Shown in pieces: positions 55,890 to 64,000 of a stretch of 64,000 nt of DNA. The notes below the pieces were generated by a model that had not been told where the DNA came from, did no database searches, and saw only the letters and a list, made by a program, of their open reading frames with translations. Made by a program: the position numbers and the translations under genes. The stretch covers positions 434,001 through 498,000 of the forward strand of contig NZ_JALGBI010000001.1 of assembly GCF_022809125.1 (NCBI RefSeq). Reading direction: 5' to 3'. How positions within the stretch are numbered: position 1 is the stretch's first letter; each line of letters begins with the position of its first letter. The stretch is from Variovorax terrae. Lineage in GTDB: Bacteria; Pseudomonadota; Gammaproteobacteria; Burkholderiales; Burkholderiaceae_C.

Positions 55890-58832
55890 TTACTGGCAGG
55901 CCTCGCAGGTCGGATCGTCCACGCCGCAGAACTTGATGTCGGTGGCAGGCGCAGCACTCAGCTGCGCGCGCGCGGCAGCGGCTGCGGCGTCGAGTGCGCT
56001 CATGCCTGCACCGGCTTGCGGCTCGCTGCCGGAAGACACGGCATTCAGCTGGCCGGCCTTCACGGTGGATTTCTCCGCGTGCGTGGCGCCCATGGTGCGC
56101 AGGTAGTAGGTGGTCTTGAGGCCGCGCAGCCAGGCAAGCTTGTAGGTGTCGTCGAGCTTCTTGCCCGAGGCGCCCGCCATGTAGATGTTGAGCGATTGCG
56201 CCTGGTCGATCCACTTCTGGCGGCGCGCGGCGGCTTCCACCAGCCACTGCGGTTCCACTTCGAAGGCGGTCGAGTAGAGCGCCTTGATGTCCTGCGGCAC
56301 GCGGTCGATGGGGCGCAGCGAACCGTCGAAGTGCTTGAGGTCCATCACCATCACGTCGTCCCACAGGCCCAGGCGCTTGAGGTCGCGCACCAGATAGCTG
56401 TTGATGACGGTGAACTCGCCCGACAGGTTGGACTTGACCGAGAGGTTGCCGAAGCACGGCTCGATCGAGGCGTCGACGCCGATGATGTTGGAGATCGTGG
56501 CGGTGGGTGCGATGGCCACGCAGTTGGAGTTGCGCATGCCGTCGGCCGCGATCTTCTTGCGCAGCGCGTCCCAGTCCAGGGCGGCCGAGCGGTCCACTTC
56601 GACATAGCCGCCGCGGGCCTGGGCCAGCAGGTCCAGCGTGTCGGCCGGCAGGATGCCCCGGTCCCACAGCGAACCCTTGTAGCTGGAGTACTGGCCGCGT
56701 TCGCGGGCCAGTTCCGTCGAGGCCCAGTAGGCGTAGTAGCAGACGGCTTCCATCGACCGGTCGGCGAATTCCACGGCCGCTTGCGACGCGTAGGGAATGC
56801 GCAGCTCATACAGGGCATCCTGGAAAGCCATGACGCCCAGGCCCACCGGGCGGTGGCGCATGTTGGAGTCGCGCGCCTTCTTGACGGCGTAGTAGTTGAT
56901 GTCGATCACGTTGTCGAGCATGCGCATCGCGGTGGCGATCGTCTTCTTGAGCTTGTCGTGGTCGAGCACCTGGGTGCCGCCGGCCGAGCCGGCGGGTGCC
57001 GCCTTCAGATGCTGCAGCAGGTTCACCGAGCCGAGGTTGCAGACCGCGGTTTCGGTGTCGCTGGTGTTGAGCGTGATCTCGGTGCACAGGTTGGACGAGT
57101 GCACCACGCCCGCGTGCTGCTGCGGCGAGCGCACGTTGCAGGCGTCCTTGAAGGTGATCCAGGGATGGCCCGTCTCGAACAGCATGGTGAGCATCTTGCG
57201 CCACATGTCGCTGGCCTGCAGCGTGCGCGAGGGCTTGATCTCGCCGCGCTTGGCTTTTTCCTCGTAGGCCACGTAGGCCTTCTCGAAGTCGGCGCCGAAC
57301 TTGTCGTGCAGGTCGGGCACGTTGGACGGCGAGAACAGCGTCCATTCGCCCTTTTCCATGACGCGGCGCATGAACAGGTCGGGGATCCAGTTCGCGGTGT
57401 TCATGTCGTGCGTGCGGCGGCGGTCGTCGCCGGTGTTCTTGCGCAGCTCGAGGAACTCCTCGATGTCCAGGTGCCAGGTTTCCAGGTAGGTGCAGACCGC
57501 GCCCTTGCGCTTGCCGCCCTGGTTCACGGCCACGGCCGTGTCGTTGACCACCTTGAGGAAGGGGACCACGCCCTGCGACTCGCCGTTGGTGCCCTTGATG
57601 TGCGAGCCCAGGGCGCGCACGCGCGTCCAGTCGTTGCCCAGGCCGCCGGCGAACTTGGACAGCAGCGCGTTTTCCTTGATCGATTCGTAGATGCCGTCGA
57701 GGTCGTCCGGCACCGTGGTCAGGTAGCAGGAGGACAGCTGCGAGCGCAGCGTGCCGCTGTTGAACAGCGTGGGCGTGCTCGACATGAAGTCGAACGAGGA
57801 CAGCACTTCGTAGAACTCGATGGCGCGGGCTTCGCGGTCGACCTCGTTGAGCGCCAGGCCCATGGCCACGCGCATGAAGAAAGCCTGCGGCAGCTCGATG
57901 CGGGTCTTGCGCACGTGCAGGAAGTAGCGGTCGTACAGGGTCTGCAGGCCCAGGTAGTCGAACTTCAGGTCGCGGTCGGCCTGGAGCGCGGCGCCCAGCT
58001 TGTGCAGGTCATAGTGCAGCAGCCTTTCGTCCAGCAGCTCGGCGTCCACGCCCTTCTTGATGAATTCAGGGAAGTAGCGGGCATAGCTCTGGGCCATTTC
58101 GGCCTGCGTCACTTCTTGGCCCAGCACTTCGCGGGCGATCGTGTGCAGCAGCAGGCGCGCCGTGGCGTAGGTGTAGTCGGGGTCTTTCTCGATCAGCGTG
58201 CGCGCGGCCAGGATCGATGCCTTGTAGACCTCGTCCATCGGCACGCCGTCGTACAGGTTGCGCATGGTCTCGGCCACGATCGGGTCGGGCTTGACGTCTG
58301 TGCCCAGGCCGGCGCAGGCCGATTCGATCAGGCCCTGCAGGCGGTCGAGGTCGAGCGCCACGCGCCGGCCGCCGTCGAGCACATGCAGCGCCGGCGCCTT
58401 CGGGGTGGCCTGCACGGCCTGGCGGGCGCGCTCCTGCGTGCGCTTTTCGCGGTACAGCACATAGGCGCGGGCGATCTCGTGGTGGCCGCCGCGCATCAGG
58501 CCCAGTTCCACCTGGTCCTGCACGTCTTCGATATGGAAGGTGCCGCCGCCCGGGCGCGAGCGCATCAGGGCGCGCACCACGCCCTGGGTCAGGTTGTCGA
58601 CGACTTCGCGCACGCTGGCCGAGGCGGCGCCCTGCGTGCCATGCACCGCGAGGAAAGCCTTCATCATCGCGATCGCGATCTTGTCCGGCTCGAACGGCAC
58701 GACGGCACCGTTGCGGCGGATGATCTGGTAATGGGCCAGCGGATGGGCGGCGGCACTGCCGGCGCTGTCGGTGGCCTGGGACGGAACGACGCCGGCATGG
58801 GGCGTGGACGGGGGGGTCAAAGCGGTTTGCAT
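55890..58832 (-). CDS. nrdA: Ribonucleoside-diphosphate reductase class Ia, alpha subunit
   Basis: Catalytic subunit reducing ribonucleotides. The 980 residues are longer than E. coli NrdA (about 760), with an N-terminal ATP-cone (YQIIRRNGAVVPFEPDKIAIAMMKAF) and a second cone-like stretch. Catalytic parts are NSGTLRSQLSSCYL, NLCTEI, ETAVCNLGSVNL and PTATISNIIGVDASIEP. The C-terminus DDPTCEACQ carries the redox-active Cys pair that regenerates the active site. The ATG at 58832 is preceded by AGAGGAAAC. NrdR boxes lie about 95 bp upstream. Confidence 0.97.
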   Translation of the reverse strand: MQTALTPPSTPHAGVVPSQATDSAGSAAAHPLAHYQIIRRNGAVVPFEPDKIAIAMMKAFLAVHGTQGAASASVREVVDNLTQGVVRALMRSRPGGGTFHIEDVQDQVELGLMRGGHHEIARAYVLYREKRTQERARQAVQATPKAPALHVLDGGRRVALDLDRLQGLIESACAGLGTDVKPDPIVAETMRNLYDGVPMDEVYKASILAARTLIEKDPDYTYATARLLLHTIAREVLGQEVTQAEMAQSYARYFPEFIKKGVDAELLDERLLHYDLHKLGAALQADRDLKFDYLGLQTLYDRYFLHVRKTRIELPQAFFMRVAMGLALNEVDREARAIEFYEVLSSFDFMSSTPTLFNSGTLRSQLSSCYLTTVPDDLDGIYESIKENALLSKFAGGLGNDWTRVRALGSHIKGTNGESQGVVPFLKVVNDTAVAVNQGGKRKGAVCTYLETWHLDIEEFLELRKNTGDDRRRTHDMNTANWIPDLFMRRVMEKGEWTLFSPSNVPDLHDKFGADFEKAYVAYEEKAKRGEIKPSRTLQASDMWRKMLTMLFETGHPWITFKDACNVRSPQQHAGVVHSSNLCTEITLNTSDTETAVCNLGSVNLLQHLKAAPAGSAGGTQVLDHDKLKKTIATAMRMLDNVIDINYYAVKKARDSNMRHRPVGLGVMAFQDALYELRIPYASQAAVEFADRSMEAVCYYAYWASTELARERGQYSSYKGSLWDRGILPADTLDLLAQARGGYVEVDRSAALDWDALRKKIAADGMRNSNCVAIAPTATISNIIGVDASIEPCFGNLSVKSNLSGEFTVINSYLVRDLKRLGLWDDVMVMDLKHFDGSLRPIDRVPQDIKALYSTAFEVEPQWLVEAAARRQKWIDQAQSLNIYMAGASGKKLDDTYKLAWLRGLKTTYYLRTMGATHAEKSTVKAGQLNAVSSGSEPQAGAGMSALDAAAAAARAQLSAAPATDIKFCGVDDPTCEACQ

Positions 58833-58926
58833 TGTTTCCTCTTCTTTCGCAATTTTTGTTGGGACTGGCGGGGCGGGAGCGCGGGCCAGAGGGGTGTCGG
58901 GGGCTACCCTTGTTTGCACAATGGAC

Positions 58927-58942
58927 ACACTATATCTAGGGT
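58927..58942 (-). promoter_or_regulatory. NrdR box 1 upstream of nrdA
   Basis: ACACTATATCTAGGGT closely matches the NrdR consensus (ACACWATATWTAGTGT type). It overlaps the -10 of the nrdA promoter. Confidence 0.85.
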
Positions 58943-58957
58943 CCAACTGGATTTCAA
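58929..58957 (-). promoter_or_regulatory. nrdAB promoter
   Basis: Minus strand: -35 TTGAAA (58952-58957) and -10 TATAGT (58929-58934) with a 17-bp spacer, each close to sigma70 consensus. Confidence 0.82.
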
Positions 58958-58958
58958 G

Positions 58959-58974
58959 CCACTACGGGTAGTGT
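58959..58974 (-). promoter_or_regulatory. NrdR box 2 upstream of nrdA
   Basis: Minus strand ACACTACCCGTAGTGG, palindromic, 32 bp (three helical turns) from box 1 and just upstream of the -35, the usual NrdR tandem spacing. Confidence 0.83.
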
Positions 58975-59207
58975 ATCGACCCTGATGCACATGCTTACAT
59001 TTGAGCCTCGAAAAACCGCTGGGAGCGAGTGCCTTTGCGAGGGTGGCCGCACGGCCTTGCAGGCGTGATCCGCGCAGGGGGCGCCGCAGTGCGGCCAGTC
59101 TGTGTGCGCCTTGCGGCCGGTTTTGCCGCGCCGTGCCGCGTAGGGCCTGAGGTCGTGGAGGATGCGGCCCCGTCAGAGGGGTCTTGCCGCATGCGCGGCG
59201 AGTGCCT
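58975..59207. other. Spacer between nrdA promoter and ampD, no gene seen
   Basis: GC-rich sequence between the NrdR boxes and the end of ampD. A 65-codon minus-strand frame (58995-59192) is compositionally Arg/Ala/Pro-rich and shows no family features. No clear terminator for ampD was found. Confidence 0.5.
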
Positions 59208-59828
59208 TCATGCGTTTTGTGGCAGGCGCAACGATTCGGGAAAAGACCGGGGCGGCCAGCCCAGCGTGCGCTGCAGCAAAGGCCACTCGAAGCCGTTGCC
59301 GGGGTCCTGCTTGCGCCCAGGCGCAACGTGCTCGTGGCCCGCGATGTGCGCGACCGGATAGTGCTGCGCGATGGCCGAGCACAGGCTGCCCAGGGTTTCG
59401 TACTGCGCGGCTTCGAAGCGGTCGCCCTCCAGGCCTTCGAGTTCGATGCCCACCGAGCGGTCGTTGCAGTTGTCCCGGCCCAGGTAGTGCGAGGCGCCGG
59501 CATGCCAGGCGCGCTCGCGGCAGCTCACGAACTGCCACAGCGCCCCGCTGCGGCGGATGTAGAAATGGGCCGAGACCTGGGTGCCGCGGATGCGCTCGAA
59601 GTAGGGGTGGGCGTTCCAGTCCAGTGTGTTGGTGAACAGCTGCAGCACTTCGTCGCCGCCATACTGCCCCGGCGGCAGGCTGATCGAGTGCAGCACGATG
59701 AGGTCGATCTCGGTGCCGGCCGGGCGCGGCCCGAAGTTCGGGGACGGCAGCGTTCGTGCGAACCGGTACCAGCCTTCGTGCCACAGGCCGTCGTCGCCGT
59801 CGGCGGCAGGCTCAGGCGGTTTCTTCAT
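59208..59828 (-). CDS. ampD: 1,6-anhydro-N-acetylmuramyl-L-alanine amidase AmpD
   Basis: Cytoplasmic zinc amidase of murein recycling. The 206 residues contain IDLIVLHSISLPPGQYGG with the first zinc His, VSAHFYIRRSGALWQFVSCRERAWHAGAS, SVGIELEG with catalytic Glu, and HIAGHEHVAPGRKQDPGNGFEW with zinc His and Asp. The start is placed at 59828 (MKKPPEPAADGD); an ATG at 59837 is also possible. Both overlap the end of pilR, suggesting coupling. Confidence 0.95.
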   Translation of the reverse strand: MKKPPEPAADGDDGLWHEGWYRFARTLPSPNFGPRPAGTEIDLIVLHSISLPPGQYGGDEVLQLFTNTLDWNAHPYFERIRGTQVSAHFYIRRSGALWQFVSCRERAWHAGASHYLGRDNCNDRSVGIELEGLEGDRFEAAQYETLGSLCSAIAQHYPVAHIAGHEHVAPGRKQDPGNGFEWPLLQRTLGWPPRSFPESLRLPQNA

Positions 59829-61296
59829 TCGGCTCATCACCCGGTGGCGTCGAGATGTTGAGGCGGGCAATGCGGTAGCGGATCTGGCGCAGGCTCAGCC
59901 CCAGGCGGGCTGCCGCAGCGGTCCGGTTGAATCCGGTGTCGTTCAAAACCTTGACCAGGATGTCGCGCTCCTGCTGGTCGAGGTAGGCCTGCAGGTCGCT
60001 CGGAGCCTGGGCGAGGGCCGGTGCCGCGGGCATCGGCACGGGGTCGGGCGCAGCCTGCGCGGCGGCGGGCGCGGCCTGGGTGGGCGCGAAATCGACCTGG
60101 AGCACGTCGCCCTCGCTCAGGGCCACGGCGCGATGCAGCAGGTTTTCCAGTTCCCTCACGTTGCCGCCCAGGGGATGTGCACAGAGTTGCTCGAGCACCG
60201 TCGGCGACAGCGCCGGCACCGGCATGCCCGACTCCTGAGCGATCCGGGCCAGCAGCGCGGCGCACAGGGCCGGCAGGTCGCCGGTGCGCTCGCGCAGAGG
60301 GGGCACCACGATCTCGATCACGTTCAGGCGGTAGTACAGGTCCTGCCGGAAGCGGCCGGCCTGCACGTCCGCGGCCAGGTCCTTGTGCGTGGCGCTGACG
60401 ATGCGCACGTCCACGGCGTCTTCCTGCGTGGAACCCAGCGGGCGCACATGGCGTTCCTGGATGGCGCGCAGCAATTTGGACTGCATGGCCAGGGGCAGGT
60501 CACCGATCTCGTCGAGGAACAGGGTGCCGCTGCGCGCGGCCTGGAAATAGCCTTCGCGGTCCTGCGTGGCTCCGGTGTAGGAGCCTTTCTTGGCGCCGAA
60601 GAATTCGGCCTCGAGCAGGTTCTCGGGGATGGCGCTGCAGTTCACGGCCACGAAGGGGGCTTCGGCGCGATGGCTGCAGGCATGGATGGCGCGCGCCACC
60701 AGTTCCTTGCCGGTGCCCGATTCCCCGCGCACCAGCACGGGCGCCATGCTGCGGGCGACCTTGACGATGCGTTCCTTGACGCCGCGCATGGCGCCGGAGT
60801 CGCCCACCAGCCGCTGCAGCGCCGTGTGGCCGGTCTGCGGCAGCTCCGCGGCGCTGGGGGGCCTGGCGGCAGACGGGCCCTGGCCGCGCCCGCCGCGCAG
60901 CGGCTGCTGCTGCGTGCCCTGGATGGCCGAGGCCACGACGCTGCGGAACTGCTTGAGGTCGACTGGCTTGGTGAGGTAGTCGAAGGCGCCCGCCTTGAGG
61001 GCTTCCACTGCGTTCTCGGCCGAGCCGTAGGCCGTCATCACGACACAGCGCTCCTGGCGCTGCTGCGTCGTCATGCCCACCAGCAGTTCCAGGCCGAGGC
61101 CGTCGGGCAGGCGCATGTCGGTGATCACGGCGTCGAACTTGCGGTCGCCAAGGTGCTGCCAGGCCTCCGAGAGGCTGGCGGCCGCTTCCACGCGGTAGCC
61201 CTCGCGCAGCAGCGTGAGCTCGTACAGCGTCCGCAGGTCCGGCTCATCGTCGACGATCAGGACCTGCGCGGGGTTCGGGGAGTTGCTTGCAGCCAT
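59812..61296 (-). CDS. pilR: Type IV pilus response regulator PilR (NtrC family)
   Basis: Sigma54-dependent activator of pilin transcription. The 494 residues have a receiver (VLIVDDEPDLRTLYEL, phospho-Asp in VITDMRLPDGLG, Lys in YLTKPVDL), then an AAA+ domain. The AAA+ domain has Walker A VRGESGTGKELVARAIH, the sigma54-contact loop GSYTGAT (usually GAFTGA) and Walker B GTLFLDEIGDLPL. A Fis-type HTH ends the protein (LVKVLNDTGFNRTAAAARLGLSLRQIRYRIARL). It follows pilS after two bases. Confidence 0.95.
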   Translation of the reverse strand: MAASNSPNPAQVLIVDDEPDLRTLYELTLLREGYRVEAAASLSEAWQHLGDRKFDAVITDMRLPDGLGLELLVGMTTQQRQERCVVMTAYGSAENAVEALKAGAFDYLTKPVDLKQFRSVVASAIQGTQQQPLRGGRGQGPSAARPPSAAELPQTGHTALQRLVGDSGAMRGVKERIVKVARSMAPVLVRGESGTGKELVARAIHACSHRAEAPFVAVNCSAIPENLLEAEFFGAKKGSYTGATQDREGYFQAARSGTLFLDEIGDLPLAMQSKLLRAIQERHVRPLGSTQEDAVDVRIVSATHKDLAADVQAGRFRQDLYYRLNVIEIVVPPLRERTGDLPALCAALLARIAQESGMPVPALSPTVLEQLCAHPLGGNVRELENLLHRAVALSEGDVLQVDFAPTQAAPAAAQAAPDPVPMPAAPALAQAPSDLQAYLDQQERDILVKVLNDTGFNRTAAAARLGLSLRQIRYRIARLNISTPPGDEPNEETA

Positions 61297-61298
61297 GG

Positions 61299-63029
61299 TC
61301 AGACAAGTATTGTGTCAAATGATAGAGGGCTGTCGCCTTGCGCCGGACCGGCGCGGAACGTCACGAAGAATTCGTTGCCTTCCACGGCCGCGGCCACCGG
61401 GCCGCGCGGGGCCCGCTGGTAGCCGATCAGCGCGCCATGCCGCTCGCACAGTTCGCGGCAGATGTACAGGCCCAGGCCGCTGGAGCGGCTTTCCGAAGAG
61501 AAGAAGGGCTCGAACAGATGCCGCTGCACGGTCTGCTCGAGCGGCTCGCCGTCGCTCCACACCAGCAGGCTGCATTCGCCGAGGGAGGAGACCACGGTCG
61601 AGACCTGGATCGAGTCGGGCTGCTGGCCCGCATAGCGCAGCGCGTTGTCCAGCAGGTTGATCAGCACGCGGCGCAGGTGGCCGGCATCGAACACCGCGCG
61701 CGGGCCCATGGCGTCGAGCGCCACGCTCAGGCGCGCCGCGGCGCCGGTCTGACGGGACCAGTCGGCGCAGATGGTGGCGACGTTCGCATCCAGGTCCAGC
61801 AGGCCGGGGCCGGCGACGGCGGTTTGCTGCTGCACCCGCGAAATGTCCAGCACTTCCTCCACGATCTGCGCCAGGCGCAGCGCGTTCTGCCGCACCAGCA
61901 TCGTCAGCTGCTTCTGCGCCGGCTCGGTCAGGTCTTCGTCGAGCAGCGCGTTGGCCTGCGAGATGGCGGCCAGCGGATTGCGTATTTCATGGGCGACCGC
62001 GGCCGACATGCGGCCCATGGCCGCGAGCTTCTCGGTGCGCAGGCGCGCCTCCATTTCGCGCAGGTCCTGCAGGAACATGACGCACAGGTTCTCCGCCTGC
62101 GTGTCGTGCGTGGCGGTGAGCCGCGTGCGCACGTGGATGCGCCGCGGGTTCTGCCCCGCATGGCTGATGGCGATGTCGGAGATCTGGCTGCCGTGCTGGA
62201 CGAAGGTCAGCCGGGCCAGCTCGACCAGGGCCTGCCAGGCGGCCTCGGCCGCCAGCACGAAGGGGGCGTTGCGCACGGCGCCCTGGGCCGAGCCCAGCAG
62301 GCGGCGCGCCGCCGGGTTGGCGGCCCGCACGACGCCATTGATGTCGACCACCAGCACGCCGTCGGCCAGGGTTTCGATCACCAGTTCGTTCACCTGGGTC
62401 TGCACCCGCGCGGCATGCTGGCTGCGCCGGGCCAGCGCCTCCTCGCGCGCCAGCCGCAGGGCCAGCTGGTTGGCCAGGAAGGCCACGATGAACAGGCCGA
62501 TGCCGGTCAGGCCGGACTGCAGGAAGCGCGGCGCGGCATCGCCCTGGATCTGCAGCGAGATCCACCAGGCGTCCACCAGCAGCACCAGCGTCACGCCGGC
62601 GGCCGTGCCTAGCGCCAGCGGCAGCGAGCCCATCACGGACCCGAGCAGCACGGGCAGGGCGAACAGCGGGGTGTAGTTGATGTTGGCGCCTTGCAGGAAC
62701 TGCAGGGCCGAGAAGGCGATCAGGTCGACGCCGATGGTCGACACCCACTGCGTGTCGAAGGTGCGGCCGGGCGTGCGCGGCTGGGCCAGCAGGCGCACGG
62801 CCAGCGTGGCGGCGAGGTAGGTGCTGCACAGCGCCACCAGCCACACGTTGACGGGTTGCCCCAGCCCGTAGATCGAGCCCTGCATCAGCAGCAGCACCAC
62901 GGCGATCATGATGCGCGCGGTCATGAAGCCGCGCCACAGCCTGGCGAAGGCGGAGTCTTCCACCGGGGTGGGGCTGTCTTCCGGGAGGGGCGGGCCGAAC
63001 CAGGAGGGCGCGTCCGTGGGGCTGGCCAT
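61299..63029 (-). CDS. pilS: Type IV pilus sensor histidine kinase PilS
   Basis: Inner-membrane sensor of the PilSR pair. The 576 residues have about six membrane segments (residues 38-200), a coiled stretch, a PAS-like domain (ADGVLVVDINGVVRAANPAARRLLG), and the H box SAAVAHEIRNPLAAISQANALLDED. The ATPase has N and G boxes (LINLLDNALRYAG, SRSSGLGLYICRELCERH). The adjacent pilR supports the identity; pilin genes are outside the window. Confidence 0.94.
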   Translation of the reverse strand: MASPTDAPSWFGPPLPEDSPTPVEDSAFARLWRGFMTARIMIAVVLLLMQGSIYGLGQPVNVWLVALCSTYLAATLAVRLLAQPRTPGRTFDTQWVSTIGVDLIAFSALQFLQGANINYTPLFALPVLLGSVMGSLPLALGTAAGVTLVLLVDAWWISLQIQGDAAPRFLQSGLTGIGLFIVAFLANQLALRLAREEALARRSQHAARVQTQVNELVIETLADGVLVVDINGVVRAANPAARRLLGSAQGAVRNAPFVLAAEAAWQALVELARLTFVQHGSQISDIAISHAGQNPRRIHVRTRLTATHDTQAENLCVMFLQDLREMEARLRTEKLAAMGRMSAAVAHEIRNPLAAISQANALLDEDLTEPAQKQLTMLVRQNALRLAQIVEEVLDISRVQQQTAVAGPGLLDLDANVATICADWSRQTGAAARLSVALDAMGPRAVFDAGHLRRVLINLLDNALRYAGQQPDSIQVSTVVSSLGECSLLVWSDGEPLEQTVQRHLFEPFFSSESRSSGLGLYICRELCERHGALIGYQRAPRGPVAAAVEGNEFFVTFRAGPAQGDSPLSFDTILV

Positions 63030-63260
63030 TCAGCCCTCGGCGCGCTGGCGGTGCTCGGCGCAGCAGTACAGGCCGCGGCGGCCCGGCAGCGCCTCGGCCT
63101 GCGGCAGGTGCACGGCGCAGACCGGGCAGCGCACCATGTCCTGGGGTTCGCCGGCGGGCTGCGCGGCCGGGCCGCGGCGCGCGGGCCGGTCGGCCAGGCG
63201 GCGGCTGCGCCAGAGCCAGACGCCGGCCAGGACCACGAGCAGCACGATGAGGTATTTCAT
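63030..63260 (-). CDS. PP0621-like small zinc-binding protein
   Basis: A 76-residue protein with one N-terminal membrane helix (MKYLIVLLVVLAGVWLW), a short basic linker, and a TRASH-like metal site: MVRCPVC, then CCAEHRQR. It lies between pilS and the CcsA-like gene in the order usual for beta-proteobacteria, and overlaps the latter's stop by four bases. Function unknown. Confidence 0.88.
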   Translation of the reverse strand: MKYLIVLLVVLAGVWLWRSRRLADRPARRGPAAQPAGEPQDMVRCPVCAVHLPQAEALPGRRGLYCCAEHRQRAEG

Positions 63261-64000
63261 GCGCCGCGCCCCAGCACCACTTCGAGCACGAAGCGCGAGC
63301 CCACATAGCCCAGCAGCAGCAGCAGCGAGCCGACGTACAGCACCCGCACGGCCTTGCGGCCGCGCCAGCCGAAGCGCGAGCGGCCCAGCAGCAAGGCGGC
63401 GAAGGCCAGCCACGACAGCACCGAGAACACCGTCTTGTGGTCCCACTTCCAGGCCTTGCCGGGGCCGTACAGCGTCTCGCCGAACAGCCAGCCGGCCAGC
63501 AGGGTGGCGGTCAGCAGCACGAAGCCGGCTTTCACGAAGCGGAAGGTCAGCCGTTCGAGCGTGAGCAGCGGCATGCCGCTGTGCGCATCGCTGGCCTGGC
63601 GGATCTGCCGCTCGGCGCGCGTCATGAGCCAGGCGTGCACCACGGCGGCGGCGAACAGGCCGTACGAGGCGATGCCCAGCGCCCAGTGCAGCGGCAGCCA
63701 GGGCGAGGCGCTCACGTGCAGCGCATTGCCCGGAAACAGCAGGGCCAGCAGCACGGCCGCGGAGCCCAGCCCGGCCAGGGCCCAGCGCGCCTGCAGTTGC
63801 GGGAACAGCTGGCTCTCCACCGCATAGACCGTCAGCACCAGCCAGGCGGTGACGGACAGCGCGGGCGCGAAGCCGAAACGCGGCGGGTCGCCCAGCAGCC
63901 CCGCGGCCAGCACGCCGGCATGCAGCAGCCAGGCCGCCAGCAGGGCCGTGCGGCTGGCGCGCAAACTCAGGCGCGCTGCGGCAGCAGCAGGGATGGCGTA
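63257..64000 (-). CDS. CcsA/YpjD-type cytochrome c assembly membrane protein (5' truncated by window)
   Basis: The minus-strand frame is still open at base 64000, so the true start is outside; at least 247 codons are seen. It forms about eight membrane segments. The conserved heme-handling tryptophan-rich region is represented by SPWLPLHWALGIASYGLFAAAVVHAWLM, followed by RLTFRFVKAGFVLLTATLLAGWLFGETLYGPGKAWKWDHKTVFSVLSWLAFAALLLGR. CcsA/CcmC-like proteins pass heme in cytochrome c maturation; the YpjD subfamily is less defined. Confidence 0.9.
   Translation of the reverse strand, partial: YAIPAAAAARLSLRASRTALLAAWLLHAGVLAAGLLGDPPRFGFAPALSVTAWLVLTVYAVESQLFPQLQARWALAGLGSAAVLLALLFPGNALHVSASPWLPLHWALGIASYGLFAAAVVHAWLMTRAERQIRQASDAHSGMPLLTLERLTFRFVKAGFVLLTATLLAGWLFGETLYGPGKAWKWDHKTVFSVLSWLAFAALLLGRSRFGWRGRKAVRVLYVGSLLLLLGYVGSRFVLEVVLGRGA

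Noticed and set aside
55812..58985. 1057-codon open frame antisense to nrdA
   Set aside because: nrdA is complete with all catalytic motifs on the other strand, and the opposite frame has no recognisable domain.
58995..59192. 65-codon minus-strand frame upstream of nrdA
   Set aside because: Arg/Ala/Pro-rich, no ribosome site, no family resemblance; treated as non-coding spacer.

Overview
The window is a GC-rich, densely coding chromosomal segment from a beta-proteobacterium of the order Burkholderiales, most likely family Comamonadaceae. The evidence is the gene order: hslVU, then mraZ through ftsZ, then lpxC; rnb, tonB-like, aroE, mtgA on the minus strand; ccsA-like, PP0621-like, pilS, pilR, ampD, nrdA, nrdB; and an Ala/Lys/Pro histone H1-like protein. 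The genus cannot be fixed from sequence reading alone. No tRNA, rRNA, CRISPR array, transposase, integrase or phage gene was seen.

Layout. 1-1.9 kb: the end of hslV, then hslU. 2.1-19.7 kb: the complete division and cell wall (dcw) cluster mraZ-rsmH-ftsL-ftsI-murE-murF-mraY-murD-ftsW-murG-murC-ddl-ftsQ-ftsA-ftsZ, with many ATGA-type stop/start overlaps, followed by lpxC and a small membrane protein. 21.0-28.5 kb: a minus-strand block (esterase, RNB exoribonuclease, TonB-like, aroE, mtgA, plsC, CdsA-like, ruvC). 28.6-36.3 kb: an accessory-looking segment with a NarL-type response regulator and sensor kinase flanked by two large lipoprotein genes, one of them frameshifted. 36.4-45.7 kb: rodA, a dehydrogenase, tldD, aroG behind a leader-peptide attenuator, a MarR/MFS pair and small unknowns. 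45.7-54.4 kb: mpl, a TlpA-like thioredoxin, accBC, prmA, a zinc-ribbon protein, a PfkB kinase, a DUF167 protein and the histone-like gene. 54.5-64 kb: nrdAB under a double NrdR box, ampD, pilSR, and a CcsA-like gene cut by the window edge.

The common theme is peptidoglycan: precursor synthesis (mur genes, ddl, mraY, murG), polymerisation (ftsW, ftsI, rodA, mtgA), and recycling (mpl, ampD). Envelope lipid genes (lpxC, plsC, cdsA-like, accBC) sit alongside.

Three things stand out beyond the genes. (1) A dispersed element of exactly 42 bp, GTCC-N19-TGCTAT-N7-ATAGCA (degenerate), occurs 11 times in spacers, inside genes and across gene ends. (2) Several genes have a TATAAT-like hexamer exactly six bases before the ATG, which predicts leaderless mRNAs. 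(3) The aroG leader encodes a 22-residue peptide with seven aromatic residues in eight, followed by mutually exclusive antiterminator and terminator helices. Also notable are a 7-bp triplication that breaks a lipoprotein gene, paired palindromes upstream of the two-component system, four phased MraZ-type repeats, and a ~100-residue acidic, proline-rich insert in MurD.
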